From Kitagawia praeruptora (lineage: Eukaryota; Streptophyta; Magnoliopsida; Apiales; Apiaceae), in the NCBI GenBank assembly GCA_037693485.1, contig CM075344.1, positions 110,927,001-110,991,000 of the forward strand: a stretch of 64,000 nucleotides of DNA, given 5' to 3'. Below the pieces are notes generated by a model. That model made no database searches. It was not told the origin of the DNA and saw nothing but the letters and a program-made list of their open reading frames with translations. How positions within the stretch are numbered: the first letter of the stretch is position 1; each line of letters opens with the position of its first letter. Both the position numbers and the translations under genes were made by a program. Shown piece by piece: positions 46,001 through 58,742 of the stretch.

Positions 46001-49000
46001 ATGTGTGATGAAAGTGGAATATATATACGCATTTGTAGATTGGGTATTAAAACAGCTAAATATGGCCACTTTTTTCAATGTCGTTATTTTTGTTAAATTT
46101 TAAAATATATAGGTTAATTTTGTCATTATTTCTAATTTTCAAATATCATGAGTAAATCATTGTTTATTTATTTTACAATCTATTTTAATAATTATGTTTG
46201 TATAAAAAAGTTTACTGTCTTAACAAATATATTTAGGTTTTTTAATATAATCAATAAATTGATAAATTATATATTAAAATAACAATTATTAAAAATCTAT
46301 GCATCGCACGGGGTTTAGGCAAGTATATTTAAAGTCAAATGCTGATAAAAGAAGTCTAAAAGTGGAAAATATACCTCGGGGTCGAAAAATGCCAATGGAT
46401 CATGATCATACAGCACAGAAGTCATCAAAGTACTCTTGGTCACCTGTATAATCAAAATATAATGAGCAAACATATATTAAAAATTCCAAAAAGGAATATG
46501 GAATTAAAGAGGTATAGTTGGTTAAAAGGAATTACTTGGTTTTTATAAACATATTCTTCTATTGTTCCATTACAAATCAATCTATAAACATAGACCTCTT
46601 TCGTCTGGCCCAAGCGATAGGCCCTATCTACGGCTTGGTTGTCACAACTAACAAGTAAAAAATAAAGTCTGTTACAAAAAACAAACTCCACTCTCAATCT
46701 AAAATCCCACTACTACACAACTCTACTAACATAGATCAACATACTCACCTTGGATTCCAAGATGGCTCTAGTATAATCACACGTGTAGCTCTCGTGAGTG
46801 TTAAGCCTAGAGATCCGACTCCACTTGACAACAAAAAGATTGGGAACTTGCCTTTTTGGAAATCCTACAACATTTAAAGTAATAAACTGTTATATTAAAC
46901 TATACATGGACAGATGCATGGAGTTCTTAGTAATTACTTAAAAGATATGCGAGATAAAAGTTGGAGGATTTTGGGGTATCTCATCCAAATTATCCTAATT
47001 ATTCCTCAATAATATATGCAACACATCTTGATGTATTGACATGTTTACCACAGACTGGCCAAGGGTCATATTTAAGAAAGAATGATAGAAATAACCCTTT
47101 TTTAATGCACGCTAACCTAAATACCCGTAGCCAGCTGAATGGACTAATATCACCGAATTACTTACCCATTTAGTAAATGCGTAACCATCTCCCTCATCTA
47201 CTTTCCTCCCTCATCTCCGATTACTTCCTACAAGCAAATCTCACCTACTTTCTTCTATATTAACATTTAAGATTCCATGGTGGTGGTGTATAATAGTCAA
47301 CTGTTGAGTGTAATTATGAATTAAGTGTAATTACTTCAGCAAAGAAGAAGTCAGATTGATCTTATGATGGCGGTATCTGGTATGAGAGCACTTTCATGTG
47401 ACAGATCATAGAGGTATCTGATTTGATTTGAAAGAACAGTTGGTGTCCGTAAAGAGATGATACAAACAAGTATATATATGAATGTATAACTTCTATGGCA
47501 TACGCATTTTGTGAATGCTTATCCCAGCTGAATACCCAAATGAAACATGCGTGTTACAGTGTTACCTAGGCATGGAATGCGTATCTAAAAAGATTTGTAT
47601 GAGATACCCAAATAGTGAATGCATATTTTGTTCACCCAATCAGCATTTGCGTATCCCATCCGTTATTTTGTGCCAAACCATCTCAGAATGGGTATTTTCG
47701 TTATGTTTGGTAGAAAATCAGGTATTTTTATCCTTTACCCCATATTTAACAAAGTTATTAACCATGGTCATATTTCACTAATTAGTTAACTTTGTTTATC
47801 ACCTAATTAGTTCCTGATATATTATTAAGATGATCACATAGGCCATTTATTTGTCAGTAATAAGCATCATGACCTATATTTATTTAATTACTGACAGGAT
47901 TAAACAGAACCTTTAGTCAATATGTTAAAAGGAGGATATTACTTGTATCGCAAGAGATATTAATAAAATTAAAAAAAATGACCTATATTTGTTTAATACC
48001 TACATAGACTAGATAGAACTTTCTGTCAATATATTAAAAGGAGAATTATTAGTACTACAAAAGTATTAAAGTGCACTTACTTTAACATATGTTTCCCTCT
48101 TAGCACATTTTGTCTCACCATCAATTCTGAAATATTGGTAGACACCGTTCAGCAACTCAATCTGTATAAAAAGTTAAATATTATAAATTCAAGAATGCAT
48201 ACGTAACAAGGACCAAATTTCAAAGTGGTCACTCAGTTACTCATGTATTAATTATTTCCTTATAGTCTAGTAGCCAGTGATAATATTCAAGAACATTACA
48301 AATAATTAAAGGGGTTTTTGTTATAAAAAAAAGGGGGACAGCTGAAGAAGGGGGGTATTGGATAAGATAGTAATGAGCTCCAAAAGAGTTCCAACATCTC
48401 GAAAATTGGCTAGGGTAGACCTAGTGATTTTATGTGGTGTAATTTACTAATCTGGGCACATTATTATATTTCTGGTTAATACAATTGTCTTGTTCTATTT
48501 CCTATGTGTGAATTTAGTGTGGCCTTGTGTGTAATTAGGGCTTCATCATAGTAAGTCACAACATATACAAACATAAAATGGATGCACTAATTATCTCTTC
48601 TGAACCTTGAACTATTCATGCTTATCTCTATACTTTTTTTTAACTTAACCACCAGAATAATTTGCGCTCCCTATCTTTTTATCGTAAATTCGTCCATCGG
48701 AATTCTATTGAGCATTTTTTTCAGGTAGTTTCGACTCGGTTCAAAAATAGACCAGGCCAATTTTCGCAAGACCAAGCAAGTTATCCAAAGAAAAGAGTAG
48801 CGTTTAGATGGTAAACTTATCACACAAGTACACAACAGTAACTTCAATTATTCTCCGTGGCACAATTTCAATTGTAGTAAAATAGTAATGGAAAAGTCAC
48901 GATCTAATGCATTAGCAAACCGTGCTGGAAGTTGTTTTTTACGTGTCACTTAAGCAGAGAGACTAGTGACAACAAATGACTAAATATATATGTTTTACGA

Positions 49001-52000
49001 TCTACACGTGCTTTACGATCCAAGCAAGCTTATGTATGAGGTAGAAAACGCAAGTCATGCAATATTTAGCAATCAAAATTATTTAACTTAGTTACCTCAA
49101 CAAGAGTTAGCAGCTTGACCGATGGAGAAAATATAAGCACGGCATGATCATCATTGATCAGCTCATGGAGTAGATCACGCAAGAATACAAACTTAACGGG
49201 CACTTCAATTGCACTAGGAGATCCTAACGCACTTGATGAACTTGCTTCATTCCCAAGAAATTTTCTTTCAACAAGAATATTAGGTTTCTTCTTACACAAG
49301 TCCGGGTGCGAGCAGGCCATTTGCAAATCCTGTGCGACACGGGGCAATCATATTTTTGGGCATAATAAAGCCAACATAAAAAAAGACAGTCGAAGTTTTA
49401 TCCAAACCTGCATAGAACTAAGAGGGCATTCCAAACCATCTTTCTTAGAAACATTCAGCTTCTTAGAAACAGGGCGCATCTTGCGCATAATAGAAGTAGT
49501 GCGCCACTCTAGATAATCAATGTAAGCAATTTTCTGAATCAAAAAAATAATAATAAAGCACAGGGGAAGTATTAGGCAACAAAAAAAAAGAGAGCATATA
49601 TGCAATAACTGGATTTGTCCAACTTCATCAGAAAAGTTTTTTCATTCAATTACATACCTGCGATTGACTTAGTTCAAGCCATATAACAAGCTCATGCTTG
49701 GGTGGGAGATGGCCCAATAAACTCTTGTAACGCCGCAAATAATACGGATCTATCATCTTTTTCAGTAACTTAAAAAAAAAAGAAACAAAAGAGTTATGTC
49801 TAATATCTCTACTAAACATACTATCAAAAATAACATTTTACTCAATATCACCATCTTCACGAGAACTTTTAATTTCTAGGAGAACATACTCCTTGTTCAA
49901 ATAATTTGTTAACCAGAAACTTTAAAGAACATTATTTATGTCATGCACTATTTTACAGAATATGCTATCAAAAATTCCTATTAACACAAAACATTTTACT
50001 GAATATTAATACGTTTTACTCAACATAAGTACAGATTTAGAAGTTTGTCTCTAAACATGCACATGTGCCTTCCAAATATTTTTTTTTTGCAACATAACAA
50101 TCATTAAAGGTGATTCCTTTGATTGTTTTTTTAAGAAAGCATCCCAACACAAAAAACAACCTTGCGAAATCATCAATTTTATAATTAGCATTTGAATGAA
50201 TAAAATGTTCAGGTATTTTTATCTGTAAAGCTCAAAATGTTGTGTACTAATTCAGTCAACAAAATAATATAAAGAATCGCTTATAGCTTTTATTCTTCCA
50301 ACCATTTATTCTGACATTTTTGTCCAAGAAATAAGAAGAAAAATCACTTTATACCGTCTTCACACCAAAGCATTCCTACAAAATATATAGTACACACTAC
50401 GTGTTTTTTATCAAAAAATATTACTCTACTACAGAGAACAACATGCATACATATACAGAACGATATATAGAACACACAATGTGTTATTCATCAAAAAAGG
50501 ATCGCCACATTACGCAGAACATGCATAACATGTAAACAGAACAATACTTCTATATTTGTATGCACATAACATGTATGTTTTTCTCATCGAAAATTTACAC
50601 CATGCAGAGCATATACATAGTTGCACTATGCAGTTGAATACACAACAAAACACGAACACAATGGAATAGGTTATGCAATTCTACAAAAAGTGAACAGAGA
50701 CGCACGAAAACAAACTTCACTGAACACATAATATAAAATAAAGACTCTATCAAATTAGGACCTTTTACTCCACAAGACGTGTATTATATTCTCCAATTCT
50801 TCTCTATTTGAGTTTATAATTTATGATCCTTTTGAGATCAAAAGATACTTTTAATTATCAACATCGTATATACTATATAGTGTTGATCTGTGTGTGTGTT
50901 TATAGGGTAAATAACTGTGTTTTTTAGTATTCCTCTGTTTTCTCTATATGCCTTTTAGTATTAAACAATACGTTTTGTTTTCATAAAATTCTTATCTGAG
51001 CCACTCATCATATTGAGATCTTATGGGCAGCTTTAAGTTAATAGGTTACTAGTCTCAACAGGAGTCCACGAAAATCTACCCATAATAATATCAATAATAA
51101 ATATCATCGCCGAAATCATTTTTACCTTGGCTGCTTTTCTGCCCTGCTCAAGGGTTTTCTGGCTTGCATTAGAGGAGTTTCCAGCTTTAATAACATTGCT
51201 AAAATTTGCTTTAAAGCTGTAACAATAAATCAAAAAACCGCAACAAGGTTACTTATATTTTACTTATATTTTATGAAGGTTACCTAAAATTATATGCAGG
51301 GCCTCCCTGAAAATTTGAGTAAAATTTAACATTAGGATCTTTATGCAATATTATAAAATGTTATCGATATAACAAACATATTACTACAAAATTAGATAAA
51401 AATTACAATATTTAATATACTACTATATATTCGATAAAATATTTCAGCGCACTTTCAAACCAAAAAAATACTATATTTCTTAATTGAAAAGAAAAAATTG
51501 GAAGTATAAAACAGCTACTTTTTAGAAAAATTCATTTTTAACAACAAAAGAACATAGATGCTGTTTGTTTCTTGAATGTTAAAATGTAAATCAGAATATG
51601 CTTAAAAACTAGAGTTTCCATTTTTTTTTTAAAAAAAAAAACAAATTATACTAAACAACATATGTTCTTATGCAATTTTTTCACGCCAAATTATATTTTA
51701 ATCATATAAATTTTTATATAATCAAAAAGAATTTATAAATAAAAAAGCCCCCAAAATTTTGAGAGTGCTAGCAAATGCTCCAAGCCGACCTTAATTTTAA
51801 ACATTAATAAAGCATGTTTACCTTGTACACTTTCCAAGTAGATCACCATGGCAGATGCTCATCAAAGACCACAACTCCTGTTCAAAGTACTATTTTTAGC
51901 ATTTCTCCTTTTGCACAAAATATTTTAATGGATAGATAAAGAATTAATTAAAATTAACCTCAAGATTATTTTGTATGACCGTGCCACTCAACAAGATGAA

Positions 52001-55000
52001 GGCACCTTTCTTGGCTGTAATGGATTTAAGATTACGGTACCTCAGTGTTCGTGGATTTTTTATAAGATGTGCCTGTCAACAATTTAAAATAAGAGCAAAC
52101 AAGGTTTGCCTGTCAACAATTTAAAATGAGAGTAAGACGTCAAACTACACGATATTGATATCACATAAGAGACTAATATTCTAATACATACGACCAATTT
52201 TTAAGGGCTTCTTGTTTTCTTGCTAAGGCAGGTCTTTATTTCAGTTTAGGCTAGGGTTTTAAATTTTATTTTGCACCTCAACTACGTGAGAGGAATTGGG
52301 TTACAAACATTTTATAAGTAAACAGCAAAAGAAGATTAAGGTTCGCGGTTGTCCAAAACTGGTTCAGAACCTTTTATAAGTAAGAATCAAACAAGGTCTA
52401 CCTCCCACACGGTCACGAGATGGTAATGTTAGCAAACCTCTAACATAGGTCACGCGCCCGGGCCTGTAAACATATCGTCTATAATATCCCCATTTAAAAA
52501 ACTTGCAGGTTAAAGAGGGTTTGTACAGGGATCAAATAGAGTTGCATAAAGTTGTTGTAGAACTGAGTTGCAGGAAGCTATAAACAATAAAGACCTTCGA
52601 CTATATCCTTTTATTTTTTGAAGCAAGTTCAACTATATTGTTAAGAGTTTGTAACACTTCGATCCATCCTTTGCACTTCGCTCGATAGTTTATCTGTTTA
52701 TCATATACTTATATATTCTAAATATGCAAAAAAAAACTGTAAATCAGGCATAAGCTTACATAATTGTTTTCAACCATCCCCTGCCTATAATCATGTAAGA
52801 TACTAGTTAAGAGTATTTTTACCTCATCCACAATGACTTTATCAAAGTCAAAGTCCTTAAAAATCTTTACGTGGTGCTCAAGAAACCCATAGGAAATAAG
52901 GACAATGGGAAACCTCTGCAAAGAAACAACAAAGCAACAACCCAATAGAGAATCTTAATATAGAATTTTAAACAACTAAAATAATTTAGACGAAACAGAC
53001 AAATACATACTTTAGCTTCTTCTACATCCTTGGCCTTTGCTGACATCAATCTAACAAAAAAAATGTAATTAGACCAGCATTTTATAACATAAATCGTATA
53101 TTAGTTAGAAAGATGAATCACCTATAAAATGACAATTTCATCCTAGAGAGTTCACTGCCCCACTGACTTAACAAGAGAATTGGACCAGTTATCAATACTC
53201 TACTTATGCTTGAGGCAGTAAAGAGACCTTTTAGGAAAGCACAGACCTGAAAAAATACATCAATAATAGTCCAAGCCGAAATAAAAAAAAAAAAATTTAA
53301 ACAAAATAGAAAAAAAAAAGGCGGACCTGCTTCGTCTTGCCCATTCCCATATCATCCCCCAAAATGCCACCTCTTTCGATGATATGCAACCAAAACATCC
53401 AAATTATTCCTTCTATCTGATGCTTAAAAAGCATCTGAGGTGGTTCATCTTTATCATCAGATTTCACATTTCTAAAATCTAACACCATCTTCCCACCCGG
53501 CAAACACAAGCGAACCCTTTCTAATTCTAATTGACCTAGTAATCGAAAGAAATTGATCATTCAGTCAAAGATAATCAAAAGAATCAATTTCTGATTAATT
53601 TCTAATCACAATATCAATTATCAATTTCTGATTGTGCTAAATATACCCATTATCAATTTCTATCACATTAAAAACCTAAAAACAATTAGAATCAAAAGAT
53701 GAAAGAGAAAATCTGCACATGCCGACTCCAATAGTAAGAAATCTATTAGTATATTCCTTCCCAACAATGTAAACTATATTCACCACAGCCCCCATAATCA
53801 CTAATTTGATGTTCCTGTATGGTTAACATAAAGACCCAACTTGGCGTTTGAAGTTCTAGTATCTGAAATTAGTAAAGGTTCCCTGACGGCCTGACCACAT
53901 TTATTAAAATAAATTTAAATACTGGATTTGATTCTTTGTAGAGGAACAGTGAAGGGTGATACCATCCGGCAACAGGGCCCTCCCTAATTCTGAAATTCAC
54001 AGTGAAACTTTGCAATCAAATATTTTAATCTAGTCAAGGCTTCACTTTAAACAGAACGAGATTTTAAAGGACAGACTAACAAATTTTACACGCCATGTAA
54101 AAATTATTAGAACACTAACAATTTTTATTGATGTAAAGAAGGACAATCTAACTCCACAATGCTTGATATAACAAAAGGTATATATCGCCTAAAATCATCA
54201 AGAAATTTAAGAAACGTAACTGAAATTCAAGTTCGTGTCCACACACACAAGACTACAAGGTATTGAAAGTTATCCTCTAAGATCACAAACTAAAACTTCA
54301 TTAACTTTTGGTGTTGGAATTGCTACTTATTGTTAGCCAAATTGTGATACTCTTTGGCCTATTTGCAGCGAGGGGTTGTTCCATTTGAGGCTACACAATT
54401 AAGTTTAAACATATTTTAAAGGTATGTCAACGTTAAATGTCAATATCTTTCAAGATGAACTTCAGGGAACTACTTCAACATGAGATGACATTTTGTTGGG
54501 AATTAAATTCAATTTTTTTCTAAACAAAAACTACTCTTAATAAAGATAATAAAGAGTTCCATTTGTTGTCATAAATGGGTTTCAGAAAAAAATTGTCATC
54601 ACAAACGAAGTTTCTAAGTCGTTTAATTAGAAACTTCAATCTAAATAGAAAAAAGCTTTTACCTGATGCTTTTTTACCATCATAACAGCTACCATCAACA
54701 TGACTAGTACCCTGGTAAAACACATTCAAAATTGGCAGTAGTCACTACATTGTATTAAATAAAATGAAATCAAACAATATATTAATCACGAATTTGAATC
54801 ATTTTCGGGAGGTACAAATACAAATTCAGGACATTGCAATTTGAAAGTGGTTTATACAATTTTAACCTTCAAAGCTCCGGTTCTCTCTTTCTTCATCTCC
54901 TGGTCCAGGAAATACGCCTTCATCCGCAGCCTATATTTATAAACTCGCATAATATGTTAAAGAACCTAGGGAAAAATGATATAAACCTTTAAAAAACAAG

Positions 55001-55340
55001 GATATCTTACTCAAATTCCTTGCTGAAACTACCCTTTACAGCTTTACCACCATATTTCTTGGTAAAATCATTATCGATTCCTTCAAGAAAAGTCATAACC
55101 AATTGTTGACAAACCGATTGCTTAGCAGCAACACAGTATACTGCATCATAGAATAGACTAAATTAATAACCTAAATATTTACACTTTCTGCTAGAGATTA
55201 TGCATATAATACAAATTATAATGCTTAAAATTATATATTTTACCTATGCCTTTATCAAAAAGATAGTAATAATGATATTGATCCTCTTTCCTCGTAATTG
55301 AGCAGCTGAACTTATCATCACATGTGGGAATTTTGAGGAG
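43070..55340 (-). CDS. SNF2-family ATPase, CHR24/ERCC6-like
   Basis: A spliced minus-strand gene of at least 20 exons. In transcript order: N-terminal exons at about 55250-55340 and 55010-55145 (KKYGGKAVKGSFSKEFE), 54868-54930 and 54663-54712; motif I exon 53328-53535 (ILGDDMGMGKTKQ); 53115-53250 (VCAFLKGLFTASSISRVLI); motif II across 52818-52915 and 51960-52072 (VDE then AHLIKN, so DEAH); motif III SGTVIQNN; 49660-49765 (IDPYYLRRYKSLL); 49409-49530; 49095-49330; 48080-48165 (RIDGETKCAKRE); motif V 46750-46868 (GSLGLTLTRATRVI); motif VI 46537-46648 (DNQAVDRAYRLGQTK); then 46375-46443, 45393-45497, 45182-45295, 43990-44068 and possibly 43070-43108. These proteins use ATP to translocate on DNA and remodel chromatin or repair complexes in the nucleus. 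Motif III has V where P is usual. No disabling change was found, but the 5' exons lie in a palindrome. Confidence 0.78.
44388..44659. mobile_element. Stowaway MITE (272 bp)
   Basis: Terminal inverted repeats CTCCCTCCGTCCCTTTTTAG and its complement at the other end, flanked by a TA duplication (44386-44387 and 44660-44661). Both the TIR and the TA target are diagnostic of the Stowaway group (Tc1/mariner). It lies in an intron of the SNF2-like gene. Confidence 0.92.
45528..46323 (+). mobile_element. Small non-autonomous Helitron in an SNF2 intron
   Basis: It begins A/TCTATACTCTTTATTAATAA and ends with GCATCGCACGGGG, GTTTAGGCAAG and T, a slightly decayed form of the hairpin-plus-CTAG terminus. 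About 796 bp with no coding capacity. It sits between the SNF2-like exons at 45393-45497 and 46375-46443 and does not disturb them. Confidence 0.6.
48218..48355 (+). repeat. 138-bp block repeated at 55996-56135
   Basis: TTTCAAAGTGGTCACTCAGT, TAGTCTAGTAGCCAGTGATAA and GGGGGACAGCTGAAG are shared with the block at 55996-56135, same orientation and about 90 percent similar by eye. Both lie in non-coding parts of the SNF2-like gene, one downstream and one near the 5' end. Confidence 0.7.
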
Positions 55341-55776
55341 CTCAAATTTTGTAGGGGCCTCCCCACAAACTCAAATTTTGAATGTGGGGAGGCCCCTACA
55401 AAATTTGAGCTCCTCAAAATTCCCACATGTGATGATAAGTTCAGCTGCTCAGTTACGAGGAAAGAGGATCAATATCATTATTACTATCTTTTTGATAAAG
55501 GCATAGGTAAAATATATAATTTTAAGCATTATAATTTGTATTATATGCATAATCTCTAGCAGAAAGTGTAAATATTTAGGTTATTAATTTAGTCTATTCT
55601 ATGATGCAGTATACTGTGTTGCTGCTAAGCAATCGGTTTGTCAACAATTGGTTATGACTTTTCTTGAAGGAATCGATAATGATTTTACCAAGAAATATGG
55701 TGGTAAAGCTGTAAAGGGTAGTTTCAGCAAGGAATTTGAGTAAGATATCCTTGTTTTTTAAAGGTTTATATCATTT
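54975..55776. repeat. Large near-perfect palindrome containing SNF2 5' exons
   Basis: The left arm (54975-55366) and right arm (55382-55776) are inverted copies around a short spacer (AACTCAAATTTTGAA). The arms include two coding exons of the SNF2-like gene (FELLKIPTCDDKFSCS and FTKKYGGKAVKGSFSKEFE), present on the minus strand in the left arm and on the plus strand in the right arm. By eye there is very little difference between the arms (for example TCAATTACG versus TCAGTTACG), so the duplication is young. The spacer side includes the shared GGGGCCTCCCCACA. Confidence 0.93.
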
Positions 55777-55860
55777 TGCTATGGTGGTAAAGCTGTAAAT
55801 GTGCCTTTTGCTATGGTGGTAAAGCTGTAAATGTGCCTTTTGCTATGGCACAGTAGACAA
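55777..55860 (+). repeat. 36-bp tandem repeat at the palindrome edge
   Basis: GCTATGGTGGTAAAGCTGTA then AATGTGCCTTTT is repeated twice plus a partial copy. TATGGTGGTAAAGCTGTAAA also occurs inside the adjacent arm, so the repeat probably arose from the arm end. Confidence 0.7.
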
Positions 55861-56740
55861 CAAACTCCTCAAACTGATGCTTCATTTCTGCAGAGAATGC
55901 TGAGAAAATATTATTGAGATCAGTAAGAAAAGGTTATATGTGTCTGTTAAAATATATAACATATCATGTATTCGCAACAGACATATGTTATGCTTTTCAA
56001 AGTGGTCACTCAGTGAGTCATGTATTAATTCTTTCTTTATAGTCTAGTAGCCAGTGATAACATTCAAGAACATTACAAACAATTATAAGGGGTTTTTGTT
56101 AAAAAACAAAGGGGGGACAGCTGAAGGAGGGGTCCATATTTTTACGAATAATAAATCCATAAACGTTTTTCACCTTTCGATTGTTTTCCCCGTAAAACTA
56201 AACACATTTGCCAGTACCCCTCTTTTCCAAATTACAACTATACACTCCTCTATTCCCCGAACCCAAATTAAACCACACCGATAAACCCTACCGCAATTCT
56301 AAACACTTTTTCGAACACCAATTAATAAATTCCCTTTTCCTTATCACTAAACATACTCGAAACCTCAACACATTAACCAGCAACATCATTCAGATCCTGG
56401 AAACAATTACAACAACACACACTATCGGACTCCCCCTTTTCAGGTATTTCCTTAGCCTGCCGGGAACAACAACATACGAAAACACACACACAAATCCAAT
56501 CGAACAAATCACAAATGAAAAAGCAACTACAACACAATGTAACACAACTTATCAAGCAATTAACCATACAAAACCCTAGATTAATAAAATAAAACCCTAG
56601 AGTGTGGTAAAGCACAATAAATTACAGCAGATGAGTAGAGTAAAATTAAAATTACAGCAGATTATTAGTTGAAAACGGAGAGTAGTAGAAGCTTACTCGA
56701 AAGATGATTATTGTTGTTGTGTGTATATGTGAAATTGTGT

Positions 56741-56750
56741 GTATATAGAG
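56741..56750 (-). promoter_or_regulatory. TATA box and telo-boxes of the SNF2-like gene
   Basis: On the minus strand CTCTATATAC is followed, about 140-160 bases downstream, by two AGGGTTTT telo-boxes (TCTAGGGTTTTATTTT and TCTAGGGTTTTG, 56571-56600), common in plant 5' leaders. The leader then runs toward the palindrome. 56136-56570 holds no convincing coding exon; the frames there on both strands are low-complexity C/T or A/C-rich. Confidence 0.5.
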
Positions 56751-56829
56751 TGTGATGAAGAGGCGTCGAGTGGGGGAGAAGACGGTAGATTTGTGAGGCT
56801 TGGATTGGACTCTCGGGGTTCAATTTATT

Positions 56830-57732
56830 AGGGGGCTGTCAAAAAAAATCCGGATATCCGTCCGAAATATCCGAATTCGTATCCGAAAAATTAGGATATT
56901 ATCCGTATCCGAAAAATTAGGATATTATCCGTATCCGAATCTGACATATCCGTATTCGAAAATGTAATAACTGATATATATTTATATATAATATTTAAAA
57001 TTTATAATATATTGAAAAACTAACGAAATGTACTCTTATGTGATTAAAGTGACCTGCTTGATATCGGTTTGAAATCAGTGACCAACTTGATACATTTGGC
57101 CCACTCGAGTGACTCACTTGATTATTAACCCTATATTAATATATGTCTTTGTTCAATAATTAATATATTTTTGTTAGATATATTTAAGTGTAGACATTTT
57201 AAAAGATTTATATGTTATAAATATGATATATGAATATATTATTTTAATATATTATATTAATATATTAATATATTATATTAATATATTATATTAATAAATT
57301 ATAATAATATATTATATTAATATATTATATATCATATATGAATATATGATATTAATATATTAATATATATTATATTAATATATTAATATATTAATATAAT
57401 ATATTAATATATTAATATATAATATATTATATGACATATATTAATATATTATATTAATATATTAATATATTATATATTATATATCATATATCATATTATA
57501 TAATATATTAATATGTCATATATCATATGATATATTAATATATTAATATATTATATTAATAAACTTTAAATATGATATATATCATCATTTATATATTGCT
57601 GTAAAAAAATATCCGAAATATCCGAATATCCGTCCGAAATATCCGTATTCGTATTCGAAAAAATTAGGATATTATCCGTATCCGAAAAAAATTACCCGTA
57701 TCCGTATCCGAAATATCCGTTTGACAGCCCTA
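56830..57732. mobile_element. Mutator-type MITE with ATCCG subterminal repeats
   Basis: Ends AGGGGGCTGTCAAA and (inverted) AGGGCTGTCAAAC, flanked by a 9-bp duplication CAATTTATT (56821-56829 and 57733-57741). Both subterminal regions are packed with ATATCCG / TATCCGTATCCG copies in mirrored arrangement. The centre (57236-57560) is a TATTAATATA minisatellite. A 9-bp duplication fits Mutator-like elements. It sits just upstream of the SNF2 promoter. Confidence 0.75.
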
Positions 57733-57741
57733 CAATTTATT

Positions 57742-57774
57742 CGTCAATGTAATATATAGGATTTTTAAATATTT

Positions 57775-57806
<32 letters not shown>

Positions 57807-58324
57807 GTTTTTTTGTGTTTAAAAATAAAATAAAATAGGTCATAGAGTTCTATTCGTAGTTGGTTATTGGTGACTATTTATATTAATATATATCACGATG
57901 TACTTTATTATCACAAAACACAAACCCTTAAGAGAGCTGTGAGCCGCAATCGAGAGGAAATCTTATTTTTCAGAAATAAGTTATTTATTTTGGAAAAAAG
58001 TTAGGAAATATGTACTTTTTTCTGAAATAAGTAACTTATTTTTGCAAGATAACGAATATTAAACTCCCGATACACATTTTTTTCTAAAAAAATGTATGTA
58101 AATACAAAATTTTTCCCGAAATAAGTAACTTATAAGTTGAATGGCAGATTTGCCAAACACCCCAAAATTGGGGATAGTGCTTGGTCTACTGTTCGAGGTA
58201 TTATATATTAGCTATTTAGTTTTTCTCTTACAACACCAACGTGATCAGGATTCGTGGATTTATATTTTATGTATGCTTGCTTCACTCTATATGTTTCAAG
58301 TGACAATAATGAATACCTATATAA
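57742..58324. other. Intergenic, short ATAA tract and one weak ORF
   Basis: AT-rich. An (AAT)n tract lies at 57779-57806. A 66-codon frame at 58141-58341 (MADLPNTPKLG, then a hydrophobic stretch) runs into the neighbouring MITE and resembles no family I recognise. It is not called as a gene. Confidence 0.4.
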
Positions 58325-58742
58325 GAGCCCGTTTGGCTTAACTTAAAAAAAGTTACTTATAACTTAAAGTGCAATTTACTCACTTTAAAATGAAAAGTGA
58401 TAATTTTAACTTTAAGTTAGGTGTATCTGTTTGGCTAATTTTACTTAAAGTAAATTTTTTTAAAAAAATTTACTAAAAAAAAAAAGAAATTTATATTTTT
58501 TAAACATAATATAAAAGTATAAAATACAAATATATGCAAAGAATATAATACAAGTTAAAAGGTGACTCAAATATATAAAAATTGATATGAGAAAAAAAAA
58601 TAAGTTGAAAAAAAGTACCTCAAAGGTACTTAAATTTTTTGAACTAAAACTTACTTTAAGTTGAAAATTTTAAGGGGAAACAAACACCTCATTTTTACTT
58701 TAAGTGAACCAAAAAATAATATAAGTGTAGCCAAACATGCTC
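58325..58742. mobile_element. PIF/Harbinger (Tourist-type) MITE
   Basis: Ends GAGCCCGTTTGGC and GCCAAACATGCTC form terminal inverted repeats, flanked by a TAA duplication (58322-58324 and 58743-58745), the target site of PIF/Harbinger elements. AACTTAAAGT-type inverted repeats lie inside both ends. 58746-59400 is AT-rich with nothing recognised. Confidence 0.85.

Noticed and set aside
55244..55506. Two identical 60-codon ORFs on opposite strands
   Set aside because: They are the wrong frame of the duplicated SNF2 exon; the palindrome itself is the real feature.
58141..58341. 66-codon hydrophobic ORF (MADLPNTPKLG...)
   Set aside because: It ends inside a PIF/Harbinger MITE and shows no family resemblance or promoter; probably chance.
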